Shown here in pieces: positions 10,946 through 23,935 of a DNA stretch of 64,000 nucleotides. Position 1 is the first letter of the stretch. Every line of letters begins with the position of its first letter. The DNA comes from Coleophoma eucalyptorum (lineage: Eukaryota > Ascomycota > Leotiomycetes > Helotiales > Dermateaceae): positions 171,934 to 235,933 of the forward strand of contig JALRME010000045.1 in assembly GCA_026120035.1 (NCBI GenBank), written 5' to 3'. The notes beneath the pieces were generated by a model. It saw nothing but the letters and a program-made list of their open reading frames with translations. It was not told the origin of the DNA and ran no database searches. A program made the translations under genes and the position numbers.

Positions 10946-11890
10946 CTATCCTAATCTGTTGTCTTTCTCTCCCATCGGTGTGCCAGTCCTACTTGGTCCC
11001 TTGTAGTCTCTCATGTTATGCTCCTTCATGACAGAGGGCCCATTTCCATATATGTAAAATTGATAGCCCAAGAACGAATCGCAACACGCCTGGAAGATAC
11101 CGCAGAGTTTAAAAGGCCACGGAATTGCAGTCGTGGCTGTAAAGAACCAGAACATCTTCATAGCATCACCCGCTAACCAGTTTATGATCACTGACAATCG
11201 GAATCCCTTGCACGATCGAGACGAGTAGTTGGACATTATCTGGGGTAGAGGAAGTGTTGCCTCAATCGCCAAACCAAGGTATCCGATAAATGTAGAGTAT
11301 GTGGGATATAATGCAGTAAATGGCGAGATGAGTAATTCGAGCGCCGTGAGTGTAATAAATAGATACAGAAGAAACTGCCAGTATCTATACCAGGAATATT
11401 AGCCCGCTTGCATCCAATGCTATACTGCGCTTCGGATAAATGACTTGTACGTACGGCTTAGGTGATCGCCATTGCCAAAAGCTATATGGTCGTGGCATCT
11501 TGAAGAAGCCGTCTCGGCTGGATGCGAACGGGGTCGCGGCATCTCCTCCTTTCGATGATGGTGCAGGTCGGTGGTCAAGAGCAACCTTGAGAAGGACCAA
11601 TTGAATGATAATCATGAGAAGTGACTGGACTAGAAGGGCTGTATCAAAGTGTGCACCGGGATAATAAAACACTCTGTACGTTGTGTCAGCATTATGCCCT
11701 GGAGCGACGTGTTTCCTAACTTCTACCTTAAGATTGATGCAACAAGCATGATCAAGGGCAGATCGAGGGAAAATCCTGCACTAGACTTGTTCTTATGTAT
11801 CGAGTATATCTGGTCCGCATAAGACGTTATGGGAGATACGACTATGAACATAGGGGCAATCCAGCCTGTGACGGTAGATATAACACCCAT
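10946..11890 (-). CDS. PQ-loop repeat membrane protein
   Basis: PQ-loop proteins are seven-helix membrane proteins, several of which export cationic amino acids from vacuoles; the substrate here is unknown. Exons are 11727-11890, 11455-11673 and 10946-11384, giving 273 residues. The first exon carries the first PQ-type turn (VVSPITSYADQ) and KSSAGFSLDLPLIMLVASIL. The second has hydrophobic helices and SFWQWRSPKPYWQFLLYLF across the junction to exon 3. Exon 3 has the classic PQ motif (IEATLPLPQIMSNY) and SCKGFRLSVIINWLAGDAMKM. The ATG at 11890 was chosen because an in-frame stop lies just upstream. The downstream gene on the other strand (glycogen synthase) is over 2.5 kb away. Confidence 0.85.
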
Positions 11891-14482
11891 CGCGAAGGAA
11901 TGGTAGGGGTTGAGCGGTCTAGGATATGTAAGAGGAAAAGACAGTCGAGGTTATACAGAATGTCGCATCTGAAAAATAATATACAGGGACGAACTAAAGC
12001 TTGGTTTTTCTGAGGAGCTTAGTTCCTGGTCTCTTTGAAACTTCACAACTTTTGAGGCCAGAGAGATTGGACATTTCGGTGGTCGGATAAATTGTTGATG
12101 CGGATCACATGATCGTGTCAGACTAAGATCAACCAGTTTGTCTCGAAAATGAGGAAGAAAGTACAGAGGTAACCTGACAGTTGAGCTACTGGTTATTCAT
12201 ACGGCTTTTTTATGTTGGTGGCTGAAGATATTAATACCTGGGATAAACCACGTCGAAAACAATTCCTGAGATAGGTACTCTCGCATCCTGACTACAAACT
12301 TACTAGTGGCTCAGGAGCAGTAGAAAACGAAATATGGGTTTTATTTTAAGCACTCTCCATATAGCTCCTTATGTCTGCTATTTTACCAAGATTAAACCAT
12401 GAGAGCACGTATGGTATGCTTCTAGCAACAAGAAGAACTGTCGAACGTGTCTCGTAAAGGTTGATCCAGCACGAGAGGGACTCGGCTCGCCAAATCCTCC
12501 GAAAGGCCCAGGGAAACTCTAGCAGCTGTAAAGGAAAGATCTGACCAACTGCAAACCGCAATGATTGATTACTGTCTCCAAGTGCGATGACATCTTCCAT
12601 ACCTTGGCTGCCAGTTGGGATTTTTATTCCTGAGGAACGGACAGATAGGAAATACCAGCAGTTAGGAGCCGCCTACGTTGTACCATGACTAAAGTAGCTA
12701 TAGCTCATCAGCTAATCCTACAGGTAGAATGAAATTCATAATAGGCTGTTGTCAAGTGAGGCAGGCAGAAGTAGCTTGGGCATTGGGGCAGAGATGCCAC
12801 ACTAGCAAGCCACCTCCCAAATCAGTCGTTCTCGTTTGCGACAATACTTGGTACCACTGCAACTTGCAACCAAAACCCTTCCCTTCAGTGGCCGCGGGCA
12901 TATTATCAGAGGTAGGGTTTTGACCGTGGGTTTTCATGTATGAGCCGAACGAGAAGTAGTAGAAGGTAGGCATGATAGCATGTCAAGATCATATGAAAGT
13001 ACCAGGTCCCCAACGTGCGCGGAGAGGCCACTGAAGGAAACTCGTCGCAATTTTCCTCGCCAAATTGTTGGAGCTCAACGCTTGTCGACGCCCCCAAACA
13101 AACAGGGAATAACTGCAGCGGGAATCGATGATGTCAAAAATCAAACAATTAAATTGAACCAGCGGCAAATGCTACAGTGTTCCACGGATGTTGCTATGAG
13201 ACACCATTCGGATACGACAGTCCAGGGTCGGAATGGAGGCAAGTACGGAGGAAAGTCAAAGAAGAGTAAGGGTGAGAGGCATGGAAGGCAAGAGGGTAGA
13301 TGGAAGCATCATGTGATTCTAGAACCCATTCCTGCCCAGGTTGGTCCTACTTGTAAAGGTGGGAAGTGGATCGCGCCAGTGAGGGTGGATCGTGGAGCAC
13401 TGGAGACACACTTGTGAATCTGGAGCGTGGAGAGGCACAACATCGGGCTTGGGTGAATAGGCAATTTAGCAGTCGACTCGGCGGAAGCACGCGGACAGCT
13501 GATGCAACACGCAGAAGAAGGCAGGCGGAGGGGCAAACCCATCTCCTGCCTACTATGATACTATGACGGGACGCAGCTTTTCTCATTCGCCATAGTGCAT
13601 CGGTGGGTGGTTGATGGGCGACAGCTAGTCGTACGACCCCGCATGCAACAGTGCAGGACAGAACGAAGCCTCTCGAGAAGTTCTTTCGCTTGCCAAATTG
13701 CGCCAGATGCACCACTCACGGCCCTCACGAGACTCGACGGAGCACCTGAAGCAGTTAGACGCAGCTGTAGCGGTCTGTGGGCAAACGTCACGTCACTGCA
13801 GATGAGGTCGATGTTGGGGTGTTGCTGCAATTCACTCTCGCTAAGTTGCCCCCGTCAGGTCAGCCCAGCTCTCGGCCTCTCACGTCTCTTGCTCTGCTGC
13901 TGGTCCGGTTGCTGCAAGCTACCTAGCCCGCCTCCTCAGTTTATGCTTTTGCTTTCCACGACAATTGCGGGAGCTCTTTCTTCCCTATACCTTCACCACT
14001 ACTACACCTATCGTACAGCTTCAGTCTTGAGATCTTTCGCCTCTCTTACCTTGTCGCGGGACAATTGACCCTGTAAGTCATCGCGTGCCAACTTTCCCAT
14101 CCTCTGCGTATGCGAGAAACCGGAATGCTGATCGGATCGTGTGGGGAAAGCTTCACGAGAAACGTCACAGCTCCTTGGCCCGACCTGAGAAGACCAAGTC
14201 AGACCATAACAACAACACCAAGTGCTACACCAATTCTAATTCCGACTTCTGTTGGTGCTGGGTTGATTCGGAGTCTTCCGCCTCGACCGCCAAAAGCGTT
14301 CCGGCGCACGAAAGAACATTCGAGTTTAGGGTTACCTAGCTGTCTACGGTGTAGCCCATCAGCACTTCCTTTCGTTGTGTCGCGGATATTTCCACTGGTG
14401 TTGCCCACCACACCTATAAACCTGAGCACTTCGTATATTCCAGCACCTCGCTCTTTTGCTTCATAAGTGCAAGTCCGACACC
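11891..14482. other. Long gene-free stretch upstream of glycogen synthase
   Basis: About 2.6 kb without a supported gene. Several open frames of 60-157 codons occur on both strands but overlap, lack family signatures and have no consistent splice structure. The last 600 bases before the ATG are C/T-rich with CTCTCTT and TTTCGCC blocks, consistent with a long promoter and leader for a regulated metabolic gene. Confidence 0.4.
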
Positions 14483-16804
14483 ATGGCGGAAACACACACC
14501 AACAGAGACATTCGAAACCACTACCTCTTTGAGATAGCTACTGAGGTTGCGAATCGAGGTGAGAGAATATGACTACTATCTCTCGGGATCATTGCTAATT
14601 CCTACCAGTCGGTGGAATCTACTCTGTCATCAAATCGAAGGCTCCTGTCACCACTGCAGAATATGGCGATAGGTACACGCTCATCGGACCTCTCAACAAA
14701 GCTTCGGTATGTACTATGATGCAGATAATCTCTAATGATTACTAATTGTACACAGGCTGCGGTGGAAGTAGAGCCTCTGACGCCGACAAATCCGCATCTT
14801 GCCAGCACCATTGCGAACATGGAAGAGCGGGGTATTGGTCTGGTGTATGGACGATGGCTGATTGAAGGCGCGCCCAGAGTACTCTTGATCGACACCAAGA
14901 CTGCCTACCGGTTTTTGGATGAGTGGAAAGCAGATTTATGGAACACAGCAGGAATTCCCTCACCACCAGGAGACGAGGAGACCAATGAAGCGGTCGTCTT
15001 TGGTTACTTAGTCGCATGGTTCCTTGGAGAGGTTTGATTACTGCCCATCCCTTTCTCAGAAACATTCTAATGATGTACAGTATGTGGCTCATGAGAAAAA
15101 CAAAGCTGTTATTGCCCACTTCCATGAATGGCTAGCCGGTGTTGCCCTTCCTCTCTGCAAGAGACGTAGAATCGATGTAACAACAATTTTCACGACTCAC
15201 GCTACACTTCTTGGCAGATACCTTTGTGCTGGCTCAGTCGATTTCTACAACAATCTTCAATATTTCGATGTTGATTCCGAGGCTGGAAAGCGTGGTATCT
15301 ATCACCGTTACTGCATTGAGCGAGCTGCTACCCATTCTTGCGATGTCTTCACCACCGTCTCTCACATTACTGCCTATGAGAGTGAACATCTCCTAAAGCG
15401 AAAACCGGACGGTGTGTTGCCCAATGGTCTCAATGTTACCAAATTCTCCGCCATGCACGAGTTCCAAAACCTTCATCAACAAGCTAAGGAGAAGATCCAT
15501 GACTTTGTCCGAGGTCACTTCTACGGCCACAATGACTTCGATCCGGAGAACACTCTCTACTTCTTCACTGCTGGTCGTTATGAGTACCGTAACAAAGGTG
15601 TTGACATGTTCATAGAATCGCTAGCGCGATTGAACCACCGTCTCAAGTCTTCTGGATCCAAGACGACTATTGTAGCATTCATCATCATGCCCGCTCAGAC
15701 ACAATCACTAACGGTCGAGGCTCTGAAAGGACAGGCTGTGATCAAGTCTCTAAGAGACACGGTTGATGTTATTGAGCGAGGAGTTGGCAAGAGGATCTTT
15801 GAGCGTGCGCTCAAGTGGCATGAGGGCGAGGTCATGCCCGATGACAAGGATTTGATCACCAGCCAAGACCGCATTTTGCTGCGCAGACGATTATTTGCCA
15901 TGAAGCGACATGGTCTTCCACCGATCGTCACTCACAATATGGCAAACGATGGCGAGGATCCAATTTTGAACCAAATCCGAAGGGTCCAACTTTTCAACCA
16001 TCCATCAGACAGAGTCAAGATTGTTTTCCATCCAGAATTCTTGAACTCCGCAAATCCCGTCCTTCCAATGGACTACGATGAGTTTGTCCGAGGTACTCAT
16101 CTTGGTGTCTTCTCCTCGTATTATGAACCATGGGGATATACACCTGCAGAATGCACAGTTATGGGGGTTCCTAGCATCACTACCAACCTCTCCGGATTTG
16201 GATGTTACATGGAGGAACTAATTGAGAACTCAACTGACTATGGTATCTACATTGTTGACCGGAGAATGAAGGGCGTCGATGACTCAGTCAACCAACTCAC
16301 CAGCTACATGTTTGACTTCGCTAACAAGTCGAGACGTCAGCGCATCAACCAAAGAAACCGAACAGAGCGTCTTAGCGATTTGCTTGATTGGAAGCGAATG
16401 GGTATGGAGTACGTCAAGGCCCGCCAATTGGCTCTCCGAAGAGCATACCCAGCCTCGTTTGAGGGCGAAGACGAGGATGACTTCATTCCGGGGGTCGAAC
16501 AGAAGATCTCAAGACCATTCTCTGTTCCTGGTTCACCAAGAGATAGATCCGGTATGATGACGCCAGGCGACTTTGCAAGTTTGCAGGAAGGTCGTGAAGG
16601 CTTGAGCACTGAAGATTACGTTGCATGGAAGCTGCCGTAAGTAAACCGATTATACCCTTTTAAAAATACCATCTAAACATCTTATTTAGTGAGGAAGAAG
16701 ACCCTGAAGAATATCCATTCCCACTTACCCTTCGAAACAAGAAGCCCAATGGACCATCAAGCCCTGCTGAATATGCGATTACAAACGGGAATGGCACTGC
16801 ATGA
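14483..16804 (+). CDS. gsy1: Glycogen synthase (GT3)
   Basis: Adds glucose from UDP-glucose to glycogen in the cytoplasm. Five exons join in frame: 14483-14558, 14609-14706, 14756-15031, 15081-16636 and 16690-16804, giving 706 residues, the usual fungal length. The N-terminus has [21 protein letters not shown], the UDP-glucose loop of GT3. Other matches include [15 protein letters not shown] and [14 protein letters not shown]. The catalytic E-x7-E pair is in [16 protein letters not shown] (E499 and E507). The Arg cluster that senses glucose-6-phosphate is [20 protein letters not shown]. The tail [19 protein letters not shown] resembles the phosphorylated C-terminus of yeast Gsy2, so kinase inhibition and glucose-6-phosphate activation are likely. 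All catalytic parts are present. Confidence 0.97.
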
Positions 16805-17558
16805 AAAGAAGAGTCGAGTTGAATTGGTTTGATAAAAGGGCATGAGGAGAGCTTAACCTTGAATCATTACGGTGGGAATTGGGCGATCATATTTAGGCAC
16901 CCCAAATTCAGTGACGAGTCGCACGTGTAATAGTGTACCAAGATTTTGCTTTCTATGTTCCATGCTTTCGTCGGTCGTTCTTGTTTTTCTGCTCTGATCC
17001 AACTATATGATGCATTTCCACAGAACGCCATCTTTAGCAGTACACCTCCTGGTTATTGCGAAATTCATATTAATTTTGCGTTTGATTGGTCGCCTTGTAT
17101 TTAGCCCTCAGGAACAAGAGACATTAAATCCAATGTTTGTACATAAACGAAATGGAGCTGATTGGCTGTGACATCATGTGGTGTTGTTCCAGGATAGTTG
17201 AATGCGTCTAAAGGGATCAGGACACGGAGCTTTGTATTTCGAGGACGAAAAATCCTTAAGAATACCTACGCCTAGACGGCCAACTTACCTACTACCTTCG
17301 AAACCGCTTAAAAATGTTCAAACCAGAGGAATTGTTGCAGTTGTGTAATGCTGCTGAGCCGAAACATCAAATCCCGAAAAGGACTCGAGCATCATATTCA
17401 CGTGATTTGACTAGCCCATAATTTCTAAGCCAATCTCGACGAGGCCAAAAAACAGCTGATGCAACGACGAAGCATACCCTTTCAAGCTCGACCAGCACCT
17501 CACAACCAAGCATCAACACCCTCACGCATCTCAAGCGCTTCTCCAAATCTCCGACCCA
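16805..17558. other. Intergenic between glycogen synthase and Cox6
   Basis: No gene is supported. It contains the 3' flank of the glycogen synthase gene and the promoter of the cytochrome oxidase gene, with two inverted CCAAT pentamers listed separately. Confidence 0.4.
17085..17165 (-). promoter_or_regulatory. Two inverted CCAAT boxes upstream of cox6
   Basis: ATTGG (CCAAT on the minus strand) occurs at 17085-17089 and 17161-17165, about 470 and 400 bases before the Cox6 ATG. HAP-complex CCAAT sites are known to drive respiratory genes in fungi. A pentamer is common by chance, so this is only a candidate. Confidence 0.3.
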
Positions 17559-18423
17559 ATGTCGTCCACAACACTGATGCGCATGGCAGCCCGACCCTCG
17601 GCCCTGTTCCGCGCCAATGGCCTCCGAAGACAATTAGTTGCTGCTCCCGCACGCGTTGCCGTGCTCCCTAAGTCCTTCAGCTCCAGCTCCCGTTCCTACT
17701 CTGCTGCCGTCGCCGAGAAGGATGGTGAGGATGCCGGACACCACGAGGAGAGCTTCGAGGAGTTCACTGCCAGGTACGTCGTCGGCCAATGTGCGAATGG
17801 ATGCGTTGGGCGTGTCCCAATTTCTCCGATCGTGCCCGGCTGCCCTCGGCAAGCATATTAAAGCTGGCGTGAGGATAAGCCGCCAATTGCTTCAATTGCT
17901 GATGCATTGAATAGATACGAGAAGGAATTCGACGGTGTGCAAGATGTCTTCGAGCTTCAGGTTTGTTCCCCCTCTTTCGTCCCTCAAATTGCTGTGATGG
18001 GGGCGGAATCCAGATGGTCTGATCTTTTGGCTGTGAGAATATTGGCTGACGAAGTCTTTTTTCACAGCGTAACCTCAACAATGCCTTCGCATACGATCTC
18101 GTCCCATCTCCTTCTGTCATCACTGCCGCCCTCAAGGCTGCCCGTCGCGTAAACGACTACCCAACCGCTGTGCGGATCTTCGAGGGTTAGTCACACTCCC
18201 CACCTCAAGCGACTTTATACATACACAAAGCCTCGTATCTGGGGCCCTTTGCCGATAACGAGGAGAGAAATCGGAAGCTAATTTATACGTTGCACATATA
18301 GGAATCAAGGCCAAGGTCGAGAACAAGGGACAGTACGAACAATATCTTGCTGAGCTCAAGCCATTAAGAGAGGAATTAGGTGTCAGCTTGAAGGAGGACT
18401 TGTTCCCAGAAGAGTCCAAGTAG
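17559..18423 (+). CDS. cox6: Cytochrome c oxidase subunit 6 (subunit Va / COX5A family), mitochondrial
   Basis: A nuclear-encoded, peripheral matrix-side subunit of respiratory complex IV. Four exons, 17559-17773, 17915-17960, 18068-18185 and 18302-18423, give 166 residues. The first 45 or so residues are an Arg/Ser/Ala-rich mitochondrial presequence. The mature part begins around HEESFEEFTARYEKEFDG and continues with FELQRNLNNAFAYDLVPSPS, AALKAARRVNDYPTAVRIFEG and PLREELGVSLKEDLFPEE, all typical of the COX5A fold. The splice sites keep phase throughout. The start at 17559 is the first ATG; the next in-frame ATG, six codons on, would also leave a good presequence. Confidence 0.96.
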
Positions 18424-19317
18424 GAGAAGTCCCAGAGAAACATAATTCGATTGGGTGCGAGGTTGTGAATGGATGGGATTATCTGTATCTTACAAAATAA
18501 TTGCATCCAAACCGGTGGTTTGGGGATTGTATGATGAACCGGGGAGATCGCGGAAGGGGTTTCTGGCCCAAACTTTTGTAGATGGAAATGTTCACAGTGC
18601 ATGCAGGCAAATGGAATTAAATAGGTTTAGAAACCCCCCATTTCCCATCTTCGTTTCCGTGGGCGTTGCTCTACCTCTGGATGTTTCGCATGGAGAGAAT
18701 AGGGTGAGGATTTTTGAATATCATGGTGGAAAAGACTGCTTGTCTAATATGGCCTGTTAAGCTATGCGTATGCGTAAATTGTCTATACCATTATCCAGCA
18801 TATATATGTTGTATGCTGTAAAGACTCTTTTCCTTGCAGTTTGGGAGAGGCAAGATACTCCTCTTCATTCGTTTCTGGGCACATCAGGGCGGCGCACAGA
18901 TCCGTGAAAAGGAATGGGAGTAGGAACTAAGAAACGAGGGTGGGTGACTGGGTGGGCAATGTGGAAAAGTAAATCCTTCTCCTCCCTTACAAAAACAGCC
19001 TCGCTCAGCTTCACATGGCCTCGAAGAAAGCTGATAATGAATGATATTTGTTCAAGTCTTTATTTTGCATACGCAAATATTGCTCTCTTACCTATTTGCA
19101 TTACCGTAGTACTGAAAATCAATCGACCGCCATCTTAAAAAGTAAAAATGTTATATGGAGACGCTGTAATGCTCATAATTCCCAAATTTCTGTTGAAAAA
19201 GTCGAGAATGACTACCAACTATCGAAGTTGGGTAGAGGTTTGCCCCCCCTGCTCGTTGACCGTCCTATCAAATACCATGCCAGCCTAGAACTGGTTCGTA
19301 TGGTAACGAGACGGTAT
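18424..19317. other. Intergenic between convergent cox6 and the HDA2/3 gene
   Basis: This contains the 3' flanks of both genes. No coding region is supported on either strand. Confidence 0.4.
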
Positions 19318-22300
19318 CTATTGCAAGTGAGTCCACCTTCCTACACTAGGGCCTGTTGACCCTTGAAAAAGTGCCTGGCCGGAGAAGGTAGCATCGAGGG
19401 GTGGGAGTGTAGGGCCTGAAGCTGAAGGACTGGTAGCTCTCGATCTAGAAGTGCCCAATATGCGCTCAACTGGTCGAGGAGACATAGTACCATTGCCCAT
19501 TCGAGGACTGCGAGGTGTGCTAGCACCTCTGGTTTCCCGCCTGCCATTACTTCGTATTTTCAATTCTTCCCTGGTCCTCTCAAGCTCCCATTCTCGCTGT
19601 TTGACTGTGCCTTCCAGTTCTGAAATACGGGCTTGAAGTTGCTTTGCTTCACTGGCCGATTGAATTTCGTGGATTTTGACCAAGTTACTCGTTGCTGTGC
19701 GTTGGAGCACCTCCCTGGCTGTTTTGAGCTCTGTAATCTCTTGATTTAATTCTGAGGCCTCGTTGGATTTCTTTTGGTACATCTCTCGTGCATATTCAAG
19801 ATCTTTCTGGGCAGTTGCCAACTTCTTTTGGAGCTTTATGTTCTCTTCCCCCATCTGTCGAAGGTCATCCTTTAACTTTTGGACTTCGGCTATCTCGGGA
19901 GTAGAGCTGTTCGCGAGTTGTGCTCGAGCTGCAGCGAATTCAACATCCAGAGAGCTCTTCTCTGCTTTTAATTTAGCCAGCTCTATGTTGCGCGCTTCGA
20001 GACGTTGAGCCAAGGTAGTAGCCTCTTTTGTAGCCTTATTTCTTTCTTCCTGGAATCGGCCACGCTCGTTGAGAGCTTCTTGGTACTTCGGTTGAATAAT
20101 TAGAATTGACTTCTCTTGATCTTTGGCGCGCGCTTCTAGGCTTTGGTTTTGTTTTCTCAACTGAGTTTCTGCGATAACTTTCATCTCCAGCTGGGACTCG
20201 AGGTTCGATATCTACTCTAAAGTTAGCTAAGAAGGCATACAATAGTCGATTTAGTTTGAAAACCTTTTCCAGAAGTGCTGACACCTGAGCAGTTTGGATT
20301 CCATTAAATCCGTGAATCTGAGCAATATCAATTTCTGGTTGTATAGTCAGAGATATCCGAGGATCCAATGTAATGGCCTGAGCAGTCTCTATGTTTGGTT
20401 CCAAACTCATTGAAATGCTTTGGTGGGAGGAGTTTAGTATACTCCTGCTTGCTTGTTCAAAGTCATTCGAAATCTGAAATTCAGGTTCCTGGCTCAGCTT
20501 TTGCCGTTTGGGAGATCCAACTCCTGCGACCTCTTCGGAAGCCTTGTTTAGATTAGTTATTTGTATATGTCCTGAAGCAGTTGCAAAACTCACCAATGGC
20601 CTCTTTGTTTGCTGCAATGAAAATTCTGGAACTCTCGTGTGGAGCTCAGGCTGGATTGCAGAATCGGTGGATTGGGACGGAAGAACAAGGTCCTCAATGC
20701 CATCGACAAATGGTATTTGGGGTAGTGGCCAAGGTTGCTTACCCTTGTTCTGTATGAATGAGGCGATGAGCCCTGCTGACCTGACCATATCAGGGAACTT
20801 GCTAAGATCAAGAGAGCCAAGGTCCAGAGACGCAGTTTCAATACAACTGATAAGCATTGTCTTTCTTTCTAAGAGTCCGACATTCTTCGGGATGCAAAGT
20901 TCAAGATGCTCAACCGAGTTAACAACTTTTAGGGATACTAGGTTGAGAGTGTTGCGGTAGAAACTATTCATGCCCTTATCGGATAGTAAATTCTCGACTT
21001 GGGAGCAGTTGAAATGACCATCAAAGGCAATGACAGTATGCACCTTCTTGATCGGAGCATAGTCGAGAAAGTTCTGGCCTGGAAGGAGCGTGATCTCTAG
21101 AAGGCCTTCAGCCCTGTTCTCTTCGATCGGTTCTACCCCTGCATCTGGTCGGCTGTAGCTGTATTTGTTGAAACGGAAAACTGCTTCCAATATATCAAGC
21201 ATCTTGCTAGAACCAACCAGGATAGCGACGTGGACTGGTTCTGGCAGTAGACTTGTGAGAAGTTCTCTGAGGAAGAGACATTTCGTGCTACAATCTTCAG
21301 CATACTTTGCTTGATCCCTGTCGCTGAGGCCACCTTGTGTAAATGTAAGCTCTTCAAGTAGAGCTGGATGGTCGGATAGCATCTTCAGCTCGCTGATTAA
21401 GAAATCTATTTTCTCAAGGAGACTTTGATCAATTTCAACATCCTCAAGAAAGGCGCATACATCACTTCTATGCGCTTTCAGGTGTCGTCGGTACTCATCC
21501 CGGACCCACGCTGTCATAGGTAGGGGAACAATGAACTCCTTGGGACCAAGTGGAGAAATTTGAGTATTTTCTTCATCCATTGCCGCAGGCGAAAGTGATC
21601 TTTCCAAATCATTCTGAGTACTTGAGTGTGGTTGACTGAGAGAAGCTACAGGATGAGCTGAAAATGCACCCATAGAGCCTGACATGGCTTCATTTCGAGC
21701 CTGCTCTAGTTGCTCCATAATAGTGAGCCTCGGTTCAACCGAGTCTGCAGTAGTCTGATTGTTCGTTTCCATATTGCCAACTGTCATAGATGAATTCCGG
21801 AAGAGCAGATTGGAGGCGTCAGATATAGGTGACGGGTGTCGCTGAGAAAGAGGCGTAGAGAAGCCGCTAATATTGGCTTCTATGCTTGGTAAAACGTGAT
21901 CTGATGGTTCGGGCTGACTATACACTGCCAAATACTCTGATTCTTGCGCCGAGTTCTGGTCGTTCCGGGTTGCCTTTTGGGTATGGTTAGGTGTGTTTAC
22001 TTCTGTATCAGGATCCGTCGCACTGAGGGTAGAATCCCGTGTGTTCTCTGCGAGCTGCTGAGTCGGAAAGCAAGGTGGTGGAGACCTGCTTTGCGCAGCT
22101 TGCCAGGTTTCTTCGAGACTTGATAACGTTCTTGGCTGTGACTGACTTTGTCTTAAACTCGACTGCTGTGGCTCCGATGCTGTCGCAGCAGGAAACGATG
22201 ATTGTCGAGCAAGGAGCGCTTCCGGGGCAACAAACCTGCGGCTATGAAGTAGGGTTAATGTTCTTGCTCAAAAAGAATACAAAAATAGCAGAAAATTCAA

Positions 22301-23935
22301 GGTTCGAGTGAGGTTTATGATCAAGGGGGTACTTTGTGCTTAGTAAGTGTACTAGATGCAAAACCATGCTGATAAGGACTGACCTATTTCGAACGTGACT
22401 GTTACTTAGAACCAGGTCGTCCGTCTCCTCTTGACTGATTAAACGATTCTGCGTCAAAAAGTTTTGATCAGAAAACGGCTGAGGTGATAGTTGTGAGTCG
22501 GCAGCTCCTGTTTGTGCTAAATTTCTGGGCTCTGGTAACTGCTGCTCCGATTCAGATTGATCAACAGCAAGTTCAAATGCAAGGCCAGCCAAGCTTGGCC
22601 TTCTTGATGACGATGATGGCCTCTCAGCTTCTTGGTCAGTCAGTAACTCTCGTTGTGCTGATTGCCTGGTCTGTAGAGCCGAGTCGGAAAATTCGTCCGT
22701 GGACTTTGTCTTCTGGGGACCTGGTATCGTGAAGTCTCCACGACTTGAAACACTATGTTCAGAAGAAGTAGTAGGCCGTAATTGGTCTCGCTGCGCCTGT
22801 TCTTGTGGAGATTCACTGGATGAGTTGGGAATGTCGCTGGTTTCGTGCTGTAGTTGGGCACTTGAAACTATATCAGTTTGGCTTTGTATAGGAGCGTAAC
22901 CAGAATAATCGTCTTGGCTGGGACTATGAAGATGACTTTGAGTACTATAGCCTTGGCTTTCCACGTCCCTAGAGGATCCACTTGTCTCTAGCTGACTTTC
23001 ACAGTTTGAGAGTTCGTGCCGAATTCTATCGGTATTTGTGGCAGAGCTCGTGTGTGGTTGAGTTAAAAGACGAAGCGAAGAGTCAGCCGTGTCAGATTGT
23101 CTGTACGTAGAGGAGCCTGGGATATCTTGTGAATCTGGAATAAAGGCGTTACTGAAGTTGTTTTCGGCTGTACTTGCAACAGGAGAATATACAGAAGGCA
23201 GTGAAGTAGAATATGTCGATATCTGAGAGAACCCAGCAGTCTTGATATACGCGTCGCGATCAAAGCTTGAAGTCGGTTCTGGTATTTCTACCTGGATACC
23301 AGGTGCTTCGTTAGATCCACTCCTGTTTTCTACCTCGTAGCTGTCCGGAATTTCCACCTCTGAGGACTCGACCTCCAGTCCGTGTCCTGGTGTTGCTGCC
23401 TTTTGCGCGTCGTGTTTGCGGCGAAGTCTGGACTTCTTGGCTGGACTCCGAGCTGGACTCTGAGCCGGACTGGATTGTATGTAACGTCGAATACGCTTCG
23501 TAGGTGGATGTACTGGCGAACTATCTTGTGTCAAAGGCTCCTCCGTTGCCTGCCTTCCCGAATCCTCTGTGCTGCCCCTCTTCCGTTTAGGCTTTGCTTT
23601 TGCCTTCTTCTCTGCCTTCTGAATTTCCCAATCTTCCAACGCCTCGCTGTTCACATTCGCTTTGGGCTCCTGAAATCACATCAACTACCGTCCTGAGAAG
23701 TTGGGCCGGTGGAACAGTTACATACCCAAGTAGGTTTATAGGCTACTCCTCTGTGTGGTGCCCATGAAACCAAGTATTCAGTGATACCTTTCTTGACCCG
23801 CTCATTCAAAAGCGTTCTGACAGGCCAAAACGCTGGTTCGGTCGTCGCGGATTTTGATGTGCTAGAAGCTGTATGTCTTGGTGTAGATGTTGCTGGGGGC
23901 ATCGAAGACCGCTGCTCACTTGGAGCAGGCGCCAT
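19318..23935 (-). CDS. HDA1-type histone deacetylase complex subunit 2/3 with N-terminal chromo domain
   Basis: Likely a chromatin reader and scaffold for a class II histone deacetylase. Four exons, 23726-23935, 22384-23669, 20264-22235 and 19318-20211, give 1453 residues with no frame break. Residues about 34-84 form a chromo-like domain (LLNERVKKGITEYLVSW, then YKPTW joined by splicing to EPKANVN). Residues 85-700 are low-complexity, Ser/Gln/Thr-rich, with a basic patch (KAKPKRKRG). A region from about residue 725 to 1050 (GPKEFIVPLPMTAWVRDEYR, LLPGQNFLDYAPIKKVHTVI) matches the Hda2/Hda3 family. Exon 4 (1157 on) is a long coiled coil (ISNLESQLEMKVIAETQLRK) with a Ser/Arg-rich tail. The fusion suggests a role in silent chromatin like the Neurospora HCHC complex; which subunit it corresponds to is not resolved here. 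Confidence 0.82.

Noticed and set aside
12346..12600. Minus-strand frame of 84 codons starting with ATG
   Set aside because: No homologous motif, no introns, no neighbouring exon; too short to support.
13309..14068. Overlapping frames of 66-157 codons on both strands upstream of glycogen synthase
   Set aside because: They are mutual shadows in a C/T-rich promoter region without family content.
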